Source of the DNA: Clostridium sp. UBA701
GTDB taxonomy: Bacteria > Bacillota > Clostridia > Clostridiales > Clostridiaceae
Assembly: GCA_002298125.1 (NCBI GenBank)
Contig: DBMJ01000021.1
Location: 30,421-94,420 of the forward strand
Reading direction: 5' to 3'
DNA length: 64,000 nt
A model generated the notes under the pieces. It made no database searches, had not been told where the DNA came from, and was given only the letters and a program-made list of their open reading frames with translations. This document shows, piece by piece, positions 33,716-45,742 of this stretch; the stretch's first letter is position 1, and the number at the start of each line of letters is the position of its first letter. The position numbers were made by a program, and so were the translations under genes.

Positions 33716-34759
33716 AAATAGAACTTCTATCTTATCTACCTTAGTGCCTTTATAGTAATGAGTAAGAATTTGTGTATAGCTTGAGCCCTGTTTGGCCATT
33801 ATCCCTGCTCCCCACTGGCTCATTCCCACTCCATGACCATATCCCTTGGAGGTTATCTCCACATTAGAGCTGTTGAATTTTAAAGTAAAATTTGCGGAGC
33901 TAAGTCCAAAAAGCTTTCTAAAATCTGGCCCACTCATTACAACATTCCCTGCCTTTACCTCTTTTACAGTTCCTGTTGACCAGGGTGTAATTTTTATAGC
34001 CTTCTTTACATTTGAATTAGTAAGCTTGGCTAAAGGATAGGCAGCATTAATCTTTGCTATAAAGTCCTTATAGCTTAGCTTTGTAGTGTTTATAAATTTT
34101 TCTGCCTTCTCTTCACCCGGACTATCCACACTTACTAGATATGGCACAGCAGAAGAAAATACCTCCTGGGAGTTATAAGTTTTACCACTGCTCACTGCAA
34201 AATAGAAGGGTTCCATTACCAGTTTGTCATTATAGGTCAACACCTGCCCTGAGGTCTGTAGCACTGCTTCGGTAAGCTTGTTCCAGTAGCTTTCCCCCTG
34301 ACCCTTTGGCCAAGCATTAAACCTGCTGTCCTTATCTATGTAAGCCTGACAGTGAACTTCACTGCATAGGTTCCCTCCATGGGCATTAACACAGCTCCTC
34401 CCACCAAATTCCTCCATATGAGCAACAGCATATGTCCTTGCAGCTACAGCTTGAGCCTTTAAAGCTTCCATTTCAAAGCTAGCAGGCATTTCTGCAGCAA
34501 CTACCCCCCTTATATACTCCTCTAAATACATCTCCACAACTTGATTTTTAGCTTGAATATAAAGCTTCACCTTTGGTCCTCCATTTTTATCGTTAAAGGT
34601 GATGTCCTTATCTTGAATCTTATACCCTGGTATTATGTATGCTTCTGATTTGTTTTTACCAAAAAATATCAAGCTAAATGCCGTGATGAATAAAATTAAA
34701 AGTAGAGATATAAAACTAAGAACAATTCTTTTTAGATTTATGGTATAGAAATATCTCAT
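33707..34759 (-). CDS. spoIID: Stage II sporulation protein D (lytic transglycosylase)
   Basis: This 350-residue protein has one N-terminal membrane segment (about residues 12-32) and the SpoIID domain. The catalytic glutamate lies in VVAAEMPASFEMEALKAQAV near residue 90, followed by RTYAVAHMEEFGG. The C-terminal SKGYGHGVGMSQWGA block is also typical. SpoIID cuts glycan strands in engulfment together with SpoIIM/SpoIIP. Length is normal. Between murA and spoIIQ, with terminators on both sides, so it is transcribed alone. Confidence 0.96.
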   Translation of the reverse strand: MRYFYTINLKRIVLSFISLLLILFITAFSLIFFGKNKSEAYIIPGYKIQDKDITFNDKNGGPKVKLYIQAKNQVVEMYLEEYIRGVVAAEMPASFEMEALKAQAVAARTYAVAHMEEFGGRSCVNAHGGNLCSEVHCQAYIDKDSRFNAWPKGQGESYWNKLTEAVLQTSGQVLTYNDKLVMEPFYFAVSSGKTYNSQEVFSSAVPYLVSVDSPGEEKAEKFINTTKLSYKDFIAKINAAYPLAKLTNSNVKKAIKITPWSTGTVKEVKAGNVVMSGPDFRKLFGLSSANFTLKFNSSNVEITSKGYGHGVGMSQWGAGIMAKQGSSYTQILTHYYKGTKVDKIEVLFKK

Positions 34760-34844
34760 AGCTCTCCTCTCCTCTTCTTATATATGTGTATTAAAACCTT
34801 GTGGGCATTATTACTATGATACTTTTACAAAAATTGAAAATAAT

Positions 34845-34875
34845 AAAAGCCTCCTCAATATTATAAGGAGACTTT
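34845..34875 (-). terminator. Terminator of murA
   Basis: On the minus strand, AAAAGTCTCCT and AGGAGGCTTTT pair (one G-U) around a 9-base loop and are followed by TATTATT. Confidence 0.85.
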
Positions 34876-34884
34876 TAAGGTGAA

Positions 34885-36141
34885 CTATTTAATTCTTCTA
34901 ATATCAGCACCTAATGCCCTAAATTTTTCTTCAATATTTACATATCCTCTGTCTATATGATATACGTCAGTTATTTCAGTGGTGCCTTCTGCCACTAGTC
35001 CACCAAGAATAAGTGCAGCACCCGCTCTTAAATCCGTAGCCTTAACTTCGCATCCTGAGAGCTTTTCTACACCTTCCATTATTGCACTGCGGCCATCAAT
35101 TTTTATGTTTGCTCCCATTCTCTTAAGCTCTGTGGCATGCATAAACCGGTTTTCAAACACAGTTTCTGTGATAATACTAGTTCCCTTCACTGTACTTAAA
35201 AGGGCCATCATCTGAGCTTGCATATCAGTGGGGAATCCTGGATATGGAAGAGTCTTTATATCTACAGGCTTAAGCCCTTTTGTCCCATCTACAGTTATGC
35301 TGTCACCATTTAAGTAGAAGGATACACCCATTTCTGTGAGCTTTGCTATTACAGGCTTAAGATGGCATTCCTGGGTTCCCACAATGTTTATCTTACTTCC
35401 TGTTATAGCCGCAGCGACCATAAAGGTGCCTGCTTCTATTCTGTCTGCAATGGGCTTGTGCACTGTTCCCTTCAGTGTTCTTACTCCCTGTATTCTAATG
35501 GTACCTGTTCCAGCCCCAGAGATCTCTGCCCCCATAGAATTTAAAAAATTAGCCAAATCCTCTATTTCTGGTTCTTCAGCAGAATTTTCTATTATAGTCT
35601 CTCCTCTAGCATAAACTGCTGCCATCATAATATTTTCCGTAGCTCCTACAGATGGGAAGTCTAAGTATATTTTATTACCAACCAGCTTATTTGACTTAGC
35701 CTCTACATAACCATGACCTACACTTACCTCTGCCCCAAGTGCTGTAAACCCCTTTAGATGTAAGTCTATAGGTCTGCTGCCGATATTGCACCCTCCAGGT
35801 AATGACAATTTAATTCTCCCGAACCTGGATATCATTGGCCCCATTATTAAAAAGGAAGCCCTCATCTTACGAACTAACTCTGCGTCAGGTTCGGCGTCTC
35901 TGATATTAGAAGTATTTAATGTCATCTTATTCTTGTCCTTATCAATATCAATGCGTACATTTATAGACTTCAATACTTCACTAATAACGAATACATCCTC
36001 CAGCATTGGTGGGTTTTCAATTATACAATCCTCTCCACTTAAAATACATCCCGCAATAATTGGCAGAACAGAATTTTTCGCAGAACTTACCTTCACTTCA
36101 CCACTTAATTTACTTCCACCGGAAACCACTATCTTTTCCAT
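34885..36141 (-). CDS. murA: UDP-N-acetylglucosamine 1-carboxyvinyltransferase
   Basis: This 418-residue enzyme transfers enolpyruvate from PEP to UDP-GlcNAc, the first step of peptidoglycan synthesis. It opens with [20 protein letters not shown] (KN catalytic pair) and carries [15 protein letters not shown], with the reactive cysteine that fosfomycin attacks. It is the MurAA/MurA1-type copy, judging by its place between ywmB and spoIID as in Bacillus. ATG start. The ywmB gene ends 20 bases upstream, so both are probably one transcript. Confidence 0.97.
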   Translation of the reverse strand: MEKIVVSGGSKLSGEVKVSSAKNSVLPIIAGCILSGEDCIIENPPMLEDVFVISEVLKSINVRIDIDKDKNKMTLNTSNIRDAEPDAELVRKMRASFLIMGPMISRFGRIKLSLPGGCNIGSRPIDLHLKGFTALGAEVSVGHGYVEAKSNKLVGNKIYLDFPSVGATENIMMAAVYARGETIIENSAEEPEIEDLANFLNSMGAEISGAGTGTIRIQGVRTLKGTVHKPIADRIEAGTFMVAAAITGSKINIVGTQECHLKPVIAKLTEMGVSFYLNGDSITVDGTKGLKPVDIKTLPYPGFPTDMQAQMMALLSTVKGTSIITETVFENRFMHATELKRMGANIKIDGRSAIMEGVEKLSGCEVKATDLRAGAALILGGLVAEGTTEITDVYHIDRGYVNIEEKFRALGADIRRIK

Positions 36142-36161
36142 TTATATCCTCCATAATAGTA

Positions 36162-37007
36162 CTAATAATTTATAGTTAATATTGGTCTTCCCATAATTAG
36201 ATAACTTCCAGATGAGTAAGTTACCACAGCATAGTTAAAGTCAATAGCTTTTCCCAAGTTCTTTACTGTGTTTTTACCACCTGTATAAGCTGTAGTTCCA
36301 AAACCATTACTGATATTAATGGTATGAACATTGGAGGCCTTATGCTTTTTTAATATTGCAATACAACTTTGATTTAAATTAGCTGCATCAACTTCATTAA
36401 GCTGCACCTTTACATAGTCATAAAAGCACAGGTTCTTATCTAATGTATAGCTTTCTTCCCGGCATAGCTTATCAAGGGCTGAGCTTACTCTCTCTTTTAG
36501 ACTATCAACTGAAATGCAATTGGTAACCTCCTCCAAATCAATGGTAATCTGTATGCCTTGAGCGTTGGAGGCGGCTTCAACATATCCCTTTATGCTGCTA
36601 TCGTCGTATTCCATCCTGTAAAAATTATTATCTCCCTTAAATATGCTCCTATGTGAGGCAATTTTATCAGTAAAACCAAGATTTTTACTGATTTTTAAGC
36701 TAATGCTTTCAATGCTTTCATCATAGACCGTGCTAGTTTTAACCTTACTATCTGATATGCTGTATTTTAAGCCCTTTGATAAGTCCTCTTTATTATCTTT
36801 CTGAGTTTTATTATAAAGATTACCTTCCTTATTATTTTTAAGGGTTATATAGCATTTAACACCATTTTCACAAACCCTTCCCTTACTTTCCTTAAGAAGC
36901 TCACTATAATAGTCAATTTCTCCTTGTCCATAAGAAAACCCTGATAAACTGCTTACTATCAAAATCACTATGCAAGTCACTATTGTAACTTTATAACTTT
37001 TTTTCAA
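36162..37007 (-). CDS. ywmB: YwmB-like secreted protein (TATA-box-binding-like fold)
   Basis: This 281-residue protein has an N-terminal hydrophobic signal (VTIVTCIVILIVSSLSGFSYG) and a body with the YwmB/DUF1779 features: a central EYDDSSIKGYVEAASNAQG block and the end NGFGTTAYTGG ... VTYSSGSYLIMGRP. Its function is unknown; the family is nearly always upstream of murA in spore formers. The TTG start has AGGGGGATAAA upstream. Expected to be exported or membrane-anchored. Confidence 0.82.
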   Translation of the reverse strand: MKKSYKVTIVTCIVILIVSSLSGFSYGQGEIDYYSELLKESKGRVCENGVKCYITLKNNKEGNLYNKTQKDNKEDLSKGLKYSISDSKVKTSTVYDESIESISLKISKNLGFTDKIASHRSIFKGDNNFYRMEYDDSSIKGYVEAASNAQGIQITIDLEEVTNCISVDSLKERVSSALDKLCREESYTLDKNLCFYDYVKVQLNEVDAANLNQSCIAILKKHKASNVHTINISNGFGTTAYTGGKNTVKNLGKAIDFNYAVVTYSSGSYLIMGRPILTINY

Positions 37008-37118
37008 ATTTATCCCCCTGCCTTTCTGTTCTGATTATTGACAGTAAACAAGCTTTTTATTCCTCAAACATATTATTAATATATAAACTAAATAAAAAAG
37101 TGTGAAAAACAAAGCAAT

Positions 37119-37154
37119 AAAAAAATGCCATTTCCTTAGGAAATAGCATTTTTT
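37119..37154 (-). terminator. Terminator of the ATP synthase operon
   Basis: Arms AAAAAATGC-n-ATTTCC and GGAAAT-n-GCATTTTTT around TTA, just past the atpC stop; strong T-runs on both strands. Confidence 0.92.
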
Positions 37155-37156
37155 AT

Positions 37157-37564
37157 TTATTTTATATCACTTATTTTAAGTCTTACCATTGCTCTTTTAA
37201 GTGCAAGCTCTGCTCGTTCTACATCTACACTGGAGTTCTTTTCTGAGAGTCTGCTTTCAGCACGTTCCTTTGCCTCATTTGCCCTCTTAGTATTTATATC
37301 TTCCGGCCATTCTGCAGCATCACACAGCATGACAATCTCATTAGCTATCATCTTTAAAATCCCGGAAGAAGTAAAGGCCTTTTTAGTATTACCCTGTGCA
37401 TCTTTAATTACAGTAGCTGCAGGATTAAGAACAGTTATATAATCTATATGATGAGGGAGTATACCAAATTTACCTTCATTATTTTCACTTATAAGCTCTG
37501 TTATCTCTCCCGCATAAAACTTTTTTTCAGGGGTAATAATACTAAGCTTCATACTACTGGCCAT
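37157..37564 (-). CDS. atpC: ATP synthase epsilon subunit
   Basis: A 135-residue F1 subunit: N-terminal beta domain with SIITPEKKFYAGEITELI and FGILPHHIDYITVLNPA, then a C-terminal two-helix domain (NEAKERAESRLSEKNSSVDVERAELALKRAMVRL type). It links the rotor to the c-ring and can inhibit hydrolysis. ATG 37564 follows AAAGGAGAGTG; a GTG at 37573 falls inside that site. Last gene of the operon, 20 bases after atpD. Confidence 0.97.
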   Translation of the reverse strand: MASSMKLSIITPEKKFYAGEITELISENNEGKFGILPHHIDYITVLNPAATVIKDAQGNTKKAFTSSGILKMIANEIVMLCDAAEWPEDINTKRANEAKERAESRLSEKNSSVDVERAELALKRAMVRLKISDIK

Positions 37565-37583
37565 TATTCTCACTCTCCTTTGG

Positions 37584-39852
<2,269 letters not shown>

Positions 39853-39874
39853 ATTTCACCTCCTGCAGAAGCTA

Positions 39875-41389
39875 TTATTCCCTTGCCAAAAAATGTTTTT
39901 TAAATTCAGTTATGGCTTCTGCTAACTTAGATTTAGTTTCTTCTGATAAGACCTTTGTCTCAACAATAGCCTTGCCCACTTCTCTGTGGTGCACATCCAT
40001 ATATTCCAAAAATTCCTTTTCAAATTTTGAAATATGTGATACCTCTATATCCATAAGGTAATTATTAATAGCTGCAAATAATATCATTACCTGCTTTTCA
40101 ACAGGTACAGGAGAATATTGAGGCTGGTTTAATATCTGAAGCAGTCTCTTTCCCTTTTCTAATCTCTTCTTTGCTTCCTTATCTAAGTCAGATCCAAATT
40201 GAGCAAAGGCTGATAATTCTCTATACTGTGCAAGCTCAAGACGAAGGGTTCCAGAAACCTGTTTCATGGCTTTTATCTGTGCACTGCCTCCAACTCTCGA
40301 TACAGAAACTCCAGCGTTTACTGCTGGTCTTTGGCCAGAGTAGAATAACTCTGATTCCAAAAATATCTGTCCATCAGTAATAGATATTACATTTGTTGGA
40401 ATATATGCAGTTATATCTCCCGCTAAGGTTTCAATTATTGGAAGTGCAGTTAATGAACCTCCACCTAATTTTTCTGAAAGCTTTGCAGCTCTTTCTAAAA
40501 GCCTGGAATGAAGATAGAATACATCTCCAGGATAGGCTTCTCTTCCTGGTGGTCTACGAAGCAGCAGAGACATTGTTCTATAGGCAACTGCATGCTTTGT
40601 CAAATCATCATAGATAATGAGTACATCCTTGCCCTTATTCATGAAATACTCTCCCATGGAACATCCTGCATAGGGAGCCAGATACTGAAGTGGGGCTGAA
40701 TCAGAGGCAGTAGAGCTTACTACTATACTGTAATCCATAGCACCCATTTCTGTTAAGGTATTTACTATATGAGCCACAGTGGATTGCTTTTGTCCAATGG
40801 CTACATATATACATATTACATCTTTGTTTTTCTGATTTAAAATAGTGTCTAAGGCAATAGCTGTTTTTCCTGTCTGCCTATCCCCAATAATCAATTCTCT
40901 CTGACCTTTTCCAATGGGGATCATGGAATCTATAGCCTTTATTCCTGTTTGAAGCGGCTCTTTTACAGATTGTCGTTCAATAACACCAGGTGCTACTATT
41001 TCTACAGCTCTGTTCTCAGAGGTTTTTATAGGTCCCTTACCATCTATAGGAAACCCAAGGCAATTTACTACCCTTCCTATGAGGGCTTCTCCTACTGGAA
41101 CCTCTACCACCTTTCCAGTTCTCTTTACTACGTCGCCTTCTTTTATGCCCTTTTCACTTCCAAGAAGAACGCAGCCTACATTATCCTGCTCTAAATTAAG
41201 TGCAATTCCGAAGATGTTATTAGGAAATTCCAAAAGCTCTCCGGACATACAATCATCCAGTCCATAAACTCTAGCTATACCATCTCCTATTTGGATAATG
41301 GTTCCTGAATCGATGGTCTCTATTGCATTTTCATATTTCTCTATTTCTCTTTTTATTATAGAAGTTATTTCTTCAGGTTTAATATTCAT
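39875..41389 (-). CDS. atpA: ATP synthase alpha subunit
   Basis: A 504-residue F1 subunit with Walker [15 protein letters not shown] at about residues 169-182 and the signature [17 protein letters not shown]. It binds nucleotide without catalysis and forms the catalytic interface with beta. Starts 10 bases after atpH ends. Confidence 0.99.
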   Translation of the reverse strand: MNIKPEEITSIIKREIEKYENAIETIDSGTIIQIGDGIARVYGLDDCMSGELLEFPNNIFGIALNLEQDNVGCVLLGSEKGIKEGDVVKRTGKVVEVPVGEALIGRVVNCLGFPIDGKGPIKTSENRAVEIVAPGVIERQSVKEPLQTGIKAIDSMIPIGKGQRELIIGDRQTGKTAIALDTILNQKNKDVICIYVAIGQKQSTVAHIVNTLTEMGAMDYSIVVSSTASDSAPLQYLAPYAGCSMGEYFMNKGKDVLIIYDDLTKHAVAYRTMSLLLRRPPGREAYPGDVFYLHSRLLERAAKLSEKLGGGSLTALPIIETLAGDITAYIPTNVISITDGQIFLESELFYSGQRPAVNAGVSVSRVGGSAQIKAMKQVSGTLRLELAQYRELSAFAQFGSDLDKEAKKRLEKGKRLLQILNQPQYSPVPVEKQVMILFAAINNYLMDIEVSHISKFEKEFLEYMDVHHREVGKAIVETKVLSEETKSKLAEAITEFKKHFLARE

Positions 41390-41399
41390 GGTTTCACCT

Positions 41400-41939
41400 C
41401 TAATCTGTACTAAGCATTAACTTCTTCATTTCCATCAATCTATTCCTTAAGGTACCGTCTATTACGTCTGTACCTACCATAACGAATACTCCTCCGATAA
41501 TGTCCTTGTCTATTTCTTCCTCTAGAACAATCTCTTTACCATAAATTTTCCCAAGCTTTGCCCTTAGAGCTTCTCTTTCTATATCATTCATGGGGAGAAC
41601 AGTCTTAACCTTTGCTCGAAGGGTGTTGTGCTTTTTCAAATATATTTTTTCATATTCGCTTATTTTTTCCCTAAGATGAAGTATTCTGTCCTTATCGATA
41701 AGCACCAACAAGAAAGACAAGAGCTCTTCATCCATTGCATCCTTGAATATATTTCTAAATAGTGCCTTTTTCCTTATAGTGCTTATCTGAGGATGTTTGA
41801 TTATCTCGTAAAATTCCCTGTTACTATCAATTATACGTTGAACTTCCTTTAAATCTGCCAGGTACTTCTCTACCTTACCCTCAGCCTCAGCAACTTCATA
41901 TAATGCCATAGCATAACGTCTATCTAAATATTCATACAT
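41400..41939 (-). CDS. atpH: ATP synthase delta subunit
   Basis: A 179-residue stator subunit of the OSCP type: an N-terminal helical domain ([30 protein letters not shown]) and the C-terminal [23 protein letters not shown]. It connects the b stalk to the top of F1. Starts 2 bases after atpF, tight coupling. Confidence 0.96.
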   Translation of the reverse strand: MYEYLDRRYAMALYEVAEAEGKVEKYLADLKEVQRIIDSNREFYEIIKHPQISTIRKKALFRNIFKDAMDEELLSFLLVLIDKDRILHLREKISEYEKIYLKKHNTLRAKVKTVLPMNDIEREALRAKLGKIYGKEIVLEEEIDKDIIGGVFVMVGTDVIDGTLRNRLMEMKKLMLSTD

Positions 41940-41941
41940 AG

Positions 41942-42421
41942 CTATGCACCTACCCTAGATATGAATTCCTCAATAAGCTGTCTATGCTTTTCTTCATCAA
42001 GAGTTTCCTCTAGTGCTCTAGATGCTGCTAAAATAGCTAAATCCACCACCTGAGTTCTAAGCTCATCCTTAAGCTTTTCTCTCTCTCTTTCTGATTCCTT
42101 TGTGGCTCTTTCAATTATTAATTCTGCTTCCTTTGAAGCATCTCCTATAATTTCAGATGACAAGGTCTCTGCTTTAGCTTTAAATTCCTCAAGCAGCCTC
42201 TTGCCTTCTTCCTTAGACTGCAATAACCTCTCCTGTTGTTCCTTCAACATGGTTTCAGAGGTCTTTCTATTTTCCTCAGCACGAGTTAGATTGTCTTTTA
42301 TATTGTTATTTCTCTCATCTAAAAGAGCGTTTACTTTATTAAATAGAAAATGCCTTAATATAAGAAATATGATGAGAAAATTAATCATTGTTCCTACAAT
42401 ATCAGAAAACAAAATCTTCAT
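41942..42421 (-). CDS. atpF: ATP synthase b subunit
   Basis: A 159-residue stator subunit: one N-terminal membrane segment (IVGTMINFLIIFLILRHFLF) followed by a long charged coiled coil. One b-type gene only, so it should act as a homodimer. Between atpE and atpH. Confidence 0.97.
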   Translation of the reverse strand: MKILFSDIVGTMINFLIIFLILRHFLFNKVNALLDERNNNIKDNLTRAEENRKTSETMLKEQQERLLQSKEEGKRLLEEFKAKAETLSSEIIGDASKEAELIIERATKESEREREKLKDELRTQVVDLAILAASRALEETLDEEKHRQLIEEFISRVGA

Positions 42422-42486
42422 CTATATAAAAGCCTCCTTTCGGGCTCAATTTGCTAAGGACCTAAGATATTAGGCCCATTTGTGAC

Positions 42487-42729
42487 CTATTTTACTCCTA
42501 CAAATATAAGTAATAAAGAAACAAGTAGTCCGTATATAGCAGTTGCTTCCGCGAAGGCACAACCAACTACCAGTGCACTTACAATCTTTCCGCTAGCCTC
42601 TGGCTGCTTAGCTATGCTCTCTACAGCCTTACCTGTGGCATTACCTGTGGAAATTCCAGCTCCTATACCTACTAATACAGCTAAAGCTGCTCCAAGTGCT
42701 ATCATTCCAGTAACAAAATATTGTGTCAT
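42487..42729 (-). CDS. atpE: ATP synthase c subunit
   Basis: An 80-residue hairpin of two membrane helices with [13 protein letters not shown] in the loop and the ion-carrying glutamate in [10 protein letters not shown]. In Na+-coupled c subunits such as that of Ilyobacter, a Gln in helix 1 and a Ser next to the glutamate bind sodium. Here these positions are Thr (GISTG) and Ala (EAT), so proton coupling is expected. The ring forms the Fo rotor. Confidence 0.97.
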   Translation of the reverse strand: MTQYFVTGMIALGAALAVLVGIGAGISTGNATGKAVESIAKQPEASGKIVSALVVGCAFAEATAIYGLLVSLLLIFVGVK

Positions 42730-42759
42730 AGATTTTACCTCCTATAAACTAATTTATTA

Positions 42760-43440
42760 TTAGTGTTCTGCTATTATTTTTATATTAACCATGGTTAGCA
42801 TGGTAAATATCACCATTTGAATAACCCCATCAAATAAGTCAAAGTAAAACTGCAGCGGTATGGGAATACCGATTTGAGCAGCCCAGCCTAAGCCTCCAAG
42901 AGCCTTATAGACAAGAGCCATAATAACTCCTGCAGCAGTCATGTTGCCAAAGAGTCGAAGACTTAATGACAATGGAAGCATGAATCTTTCAATAACATTC
43001 ATGGGAAGCATAAAGGCATAAGGCTCAGAATAGCCCTTAAAATAACCAAGTATACCTTTTTTATAAATTACATACCCCTGAATTACTAAAAAAGTGGTAA
43101 GAGCCATGCCAAGGGCAACACTGTAGCTTTCTGTAGGTATGGTAATTCTTAAAAGTCCAGCCAAATTCATCAATAGTAGGAATATGGCCACAGAACCTAT
43201 GTAAGCACTAAAGCTCCTATATCCTTCTCCCATATTTTCTTTTATTTGATTGTTGATAAATTCAACCAAAGCCTCCAAAGCACTTTGCTTTTTATCAGGT
43301 ATTTTTTTTAGATTTCTAGTAAGTAGTACAGAAACTAAGGTTACCATCAATATAATTCCCCACTGCACTACCAGATTTATAGTTATTCCAATGGAGTATT
43401 TAAAGAAAGGAATATAAAATAACGGTTCTATATTCTCCAA
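42760..43440 (-). CDS. atpB: ATP synthase a subunit
   Basis: A membrane stator subunit of about 227 residues with the ion half-channels. It has SLRLFGNMTAAGVIMALVY with the essential arginine in helix 4, and ends in IPIPLQFYFDLFDGVIQMVIFTMLTMVNI. The start is not certain: TTG 43440 (giving ENIEPLFYIPFF as in other clostridia) and GTG 43449 (GTGA overlap with the atpI stop) are both possible; the ATG at 43503 reads back into atpI. Confidence 0.92.
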   Translation of the reverse strand: MENIEPLFYIPFFKYSIGITINLVVQWGIILMVTLVSVLLTRNLKKIPDKKQSALEALVEFINNQIKENMGEGYRSFSAYIGSVAIFLLLMNLAGLLRITIPTESYSVALGMALTTFLVIQGYVIYKKGILGYFKGYSEPYAFMLPMNVIERFMLPLSLSLRLFGNMTAAGVIMALVYKALGGLGWAAQIGIPIPLQFYFDLFDGVIQMVIFTMLTMVNIKIIAEH

Positions 43441-43445
43441 ACACT

Positions 43446-43814
43446 TCACTTCCCTTCGCCAATTTTTTTTGCGTATAGTATAAAAGCAATAAATTGAGAA
43501 CAATATCCACCCATGTATGGGAATATATTATACTTATCTTGTGCAAACAGTAATAATCCTATTACTGCTACTAAAAAAACTTTTATCATAAATAGCAATA
43601 CTGTTAGTCCAATATTTGCAGAGTTATGTACTATGAGGAGCTTGTTTAACAGCATTGTACCTAGAAAAAAATTTGCAGCTGCAATAAAAATCCCAAGAAA
43701 AAAGGCCAGCGCATAGGCCTTAAAGATTACATATATCAGTACAGTACCAAAGATTGCTACCAAAGCCTCAAGCTTTAGTATCTGCTTTAAGGTAAACCCT
43801 ACATCCTCTAACAT
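43446..43814 (-). CDS. atpI: ATP synthase I-like membrane protein
   Basis: A 122-residue protein with four membrane segments, first gene of the operon. AtpI proteins help c-ring assembly or magnesium supply and are poorly conserved, so the call rests mainly on position and topology. ATG 43814 has GGAGG 9-10 bases upstream; the ATG at 43841 lacks a site. It ends at the start of atpB. Confidence 0.8.
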   Translation of the reverse strand: MLEDVGFTLKQILKLEALVAIFGTVLIYVIFKAYALAFFLGIFIAAANFFLGTMLLNKLLIVHNSANIGLTVLLFMIKVFLVAVIGLLLFAQDKYNIFPYMGGYCSQFIAFILYAKKIGEGK

Positions 43815-43849
43815 AGGAACATGCCTCCGTTTAAAACACATGATAATTC

Positions 43850-43877
43850 ATTATATCGCATTAGTTGAATAAGTAAA
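43850..43877 (-). promoter_or_regulatory. Probable promoter of the ATP synthase operon
   Basis: The minus strand carries TTTACT (43877-43872), a 16-base spacer and TATAAT (43855-43850), about 36 bases before the atpI start. The -35 is a weak match. Confidence 0.45.
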
Positions 43878-44358
43878 AAGCCATAATTGATTGATTTACA
43901 CAATATATGACCATAGCACCTTATTTTTATTAATTTATACACTGCTACCATGTTGTAGTTAATCCTTACTCAGCCATCCGCCATAGTTTATTTGTAGTTT
44001 TTTCACATTTAGTGAAATTAATATCATGTTTTTCATTTAGCGTTAAATTCTAAATTTTCTCAATTATAAACCTATTAAAGCTGACAAGTAATTATTATTT
44101 TGTAACCATTTTCATGGGGATTTTTGCCTAAAGTTGACTTGTTATTCTATTTATTTCCATGTAGATTATTAGACCGCTAAAACCCTTATTGCATTAATTT
44201 CTTTTAATTTATTCAATTTTTCTCCAAATGAATTTGAAATTATCCCAGTAAATTTCTATATTTCTTTGTAAATTTATTATTAAATAACTTTGTTTATTAC
44301 TGATTATAGCTGTTATTACCTCAAAATCCCATAGAGTTTAAGCTTTATTAATAATAAA
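43878..44358. other. AT-rich intergenic stretch between atpI and thl
   Basis: About 480 bases with no open frame of note, no tRNA-like fold and no strong hairpin. It separates the ATP synthase operon promoter from the end of the thiolase gene. I see nothing specific in it. Confidence 0.6.
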
Positions 44359-44393
44359 TTAAAGGTTTTAGCACAATTGTACTAAAACCTTTA
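44359..44393 (-). terminator. Terminator of the thiolase gene
   Basis: Arms TTAAAGGTTTTAG and CTAAAACCTTTAA around a 10-base loop; usable on either strand. Confidence 0.85.
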
Positions 44394-44428
44394 ATAATCC
44401 ATAGCTATATGCAAACTTTTTTATATGA

Positions 44429-45610
44429 TTAGATTCTCTCTACTATAAGAGCAGTTCCCATGCCCCCGCCAATGCAGAGAGTAGCTAGTCCTCTCTTAGC
44501 ATTTCTCTTAGACATTTCGTGAAGCAGAGTAACAAGAATTCTTGCTCCTGAAGCTCCAATTGGGTGTCCTATTGCAATTGCTCCTCCATTTACATTTATC
44601 TTAGCAGGATCTATGTTTAAGTCCTTTGCTACAGCAAGACTCTGAGCAGCAAAGGCTTCATTTGCTTCTACTAAGTCTATGTCTTCTATAGACAAGTGAG
44701 CTTTTTCTAGAGCCTTCTTTGTAGCAGCGAAAGGTCCATAACCCATAATAGATGGGTCTAGTCCCCTTGAACCATAGGAAACTATCTTTGCTAAAGGCTT
44801 TATACCAAGCTCCTCTGCCTTTTCTCTAGTCATTATAACTAATGCAGCAGCACCATCATTTATTCCAGAGGCATTTCCTGCTGTAACAGTTCCATCTTTT
44901 TTGAAGGCTGGCTTTAGCTTTGCAAGCTTTTCTGCTGAGGAGCCTGCCTTAACAAATTCATCCTTATCAAATACAATAGGGTCGCCTTTTCTCTGTGGAA
45001 TAACGACAGGCACAATTTCATCAGCAAATCTTCCTTCACACTGAGCCTTTTCTGCCTTGTTCTGAGATGCTGCAGAGAATTCATCCTGCATTTCTCTAGT
45101 TATTCCCCACTGCTCTGCAATGTTTTCTGCAGTTATTCCCATATGATACTGATTGAAGGCATCCCATAATCCATCATTGATCATGGAGTCTACCATCTGA
45201 CCATTGCCCATTCTCTGACCCCATCTTGCATCATTTAGCACATATGGTGCTCTGGACATATTCTCCATTCCTCCAGCGATAATTACATCTGCATCCTCAG
45301 CAATTATCATCTGACACGCTAGGCTTACAGCTCTTAGTCCTGATCCACAAACCTTGTTAATAGTCATTGCAGGTATCTCAACTGGCAATCCTGCTTTTAC
45401 TGCGGCCTGTCTTGCTGGGTTCTGTCCTAGACCTGCCTGAAGAACATTACCCATAACAACTTCATCTACAACCTCTGGGTTAATTCCTGCTCTTTTTATA
45501 GCCTCTTTAATAACAAGAGCTCCTAAATCTACAGCAGGCACATCCTTTAATGAGCCACCAAAGTTTCCTACAGCAGTTCTAACTGCACTGGCGATTACAA
45601 TTTCCTTCAT
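44429..45610 (-). CDS. thl: Acetyl-CoA acetyltransferase (thiolase)
   Basis: This 393-residue enzyme joins two acetyl-CoA to acetoacetyl-CoA, the entry to butyrate/butanol formation in clostridia. The nucleophilic Cys lies in [15 protein letters not shown] near residue 88, the catalytic His in [17 protein letters not shown], and the second Cys in [18 protein letters not shown] 45610 follows GGAGGG by 6 bases; the frame from 45625 has none. It is monocistronic with a strong promoter, and it neighbours the ATP synthase operon as I recall thlA doing in C. acetobutylicum. Confidence 0.97.
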   Translation of the reverse strand: MKEIVIASAVRTAVGNFGGSLKDVPAVDLGALVIKEAIKRAGINPEVVDEVVMGNVLQAGLGQNPARQAAVKAGLPVEIPAMTINKVCGSGLRAVSLACQMIIAEDADVIIAGGMENMSRAPYVLNDARWGQRMGNGQMVDSMINDGLWDAFNQYHMGITAENIAEQWGITREMQDEFSAASQNKAEKAQCEGRFADEIVPVVIPQRKGDPIVFDKDEFVKAGSSAEKLAKLKPAFKKDGTVTAGNASGINDGAAALVIMTREKAEELGIKPLAKIVSYGSRGLDPSIMGYGPFAATKKALEKAHLSIEDIDLVEANEAFAAQSLAVAKDLNIDPAKINVNGGAIAIGHPIGASGARILVTLLHEMSKRNAKRGLATLCIGGGMGTALIVERI

Positions 45611-45688
45611 TTTTATTCCCTCCAAATACTATTTTTTAAAGTCTAATATAATAATTTATCTTACCAAAGACTTCCCTTGTCTACTTAA

Positions 45689-45717
45689 ATTATATCCTGC
45701 ATGTACAATAATATCAA
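45689..45717 (-). promoter_or_regulatory. Promoter of the thiolase gene
   Basis: The minus strand carries TTGATA (45717-45712), a 17-base spacer and TATAAT (45694-45689), near consensus. It gives a leader of about 70 bases. Confidence 0.8.
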
Positions 45718-45742
45718 TAAATATTGTTAAAAATTAAACAAT

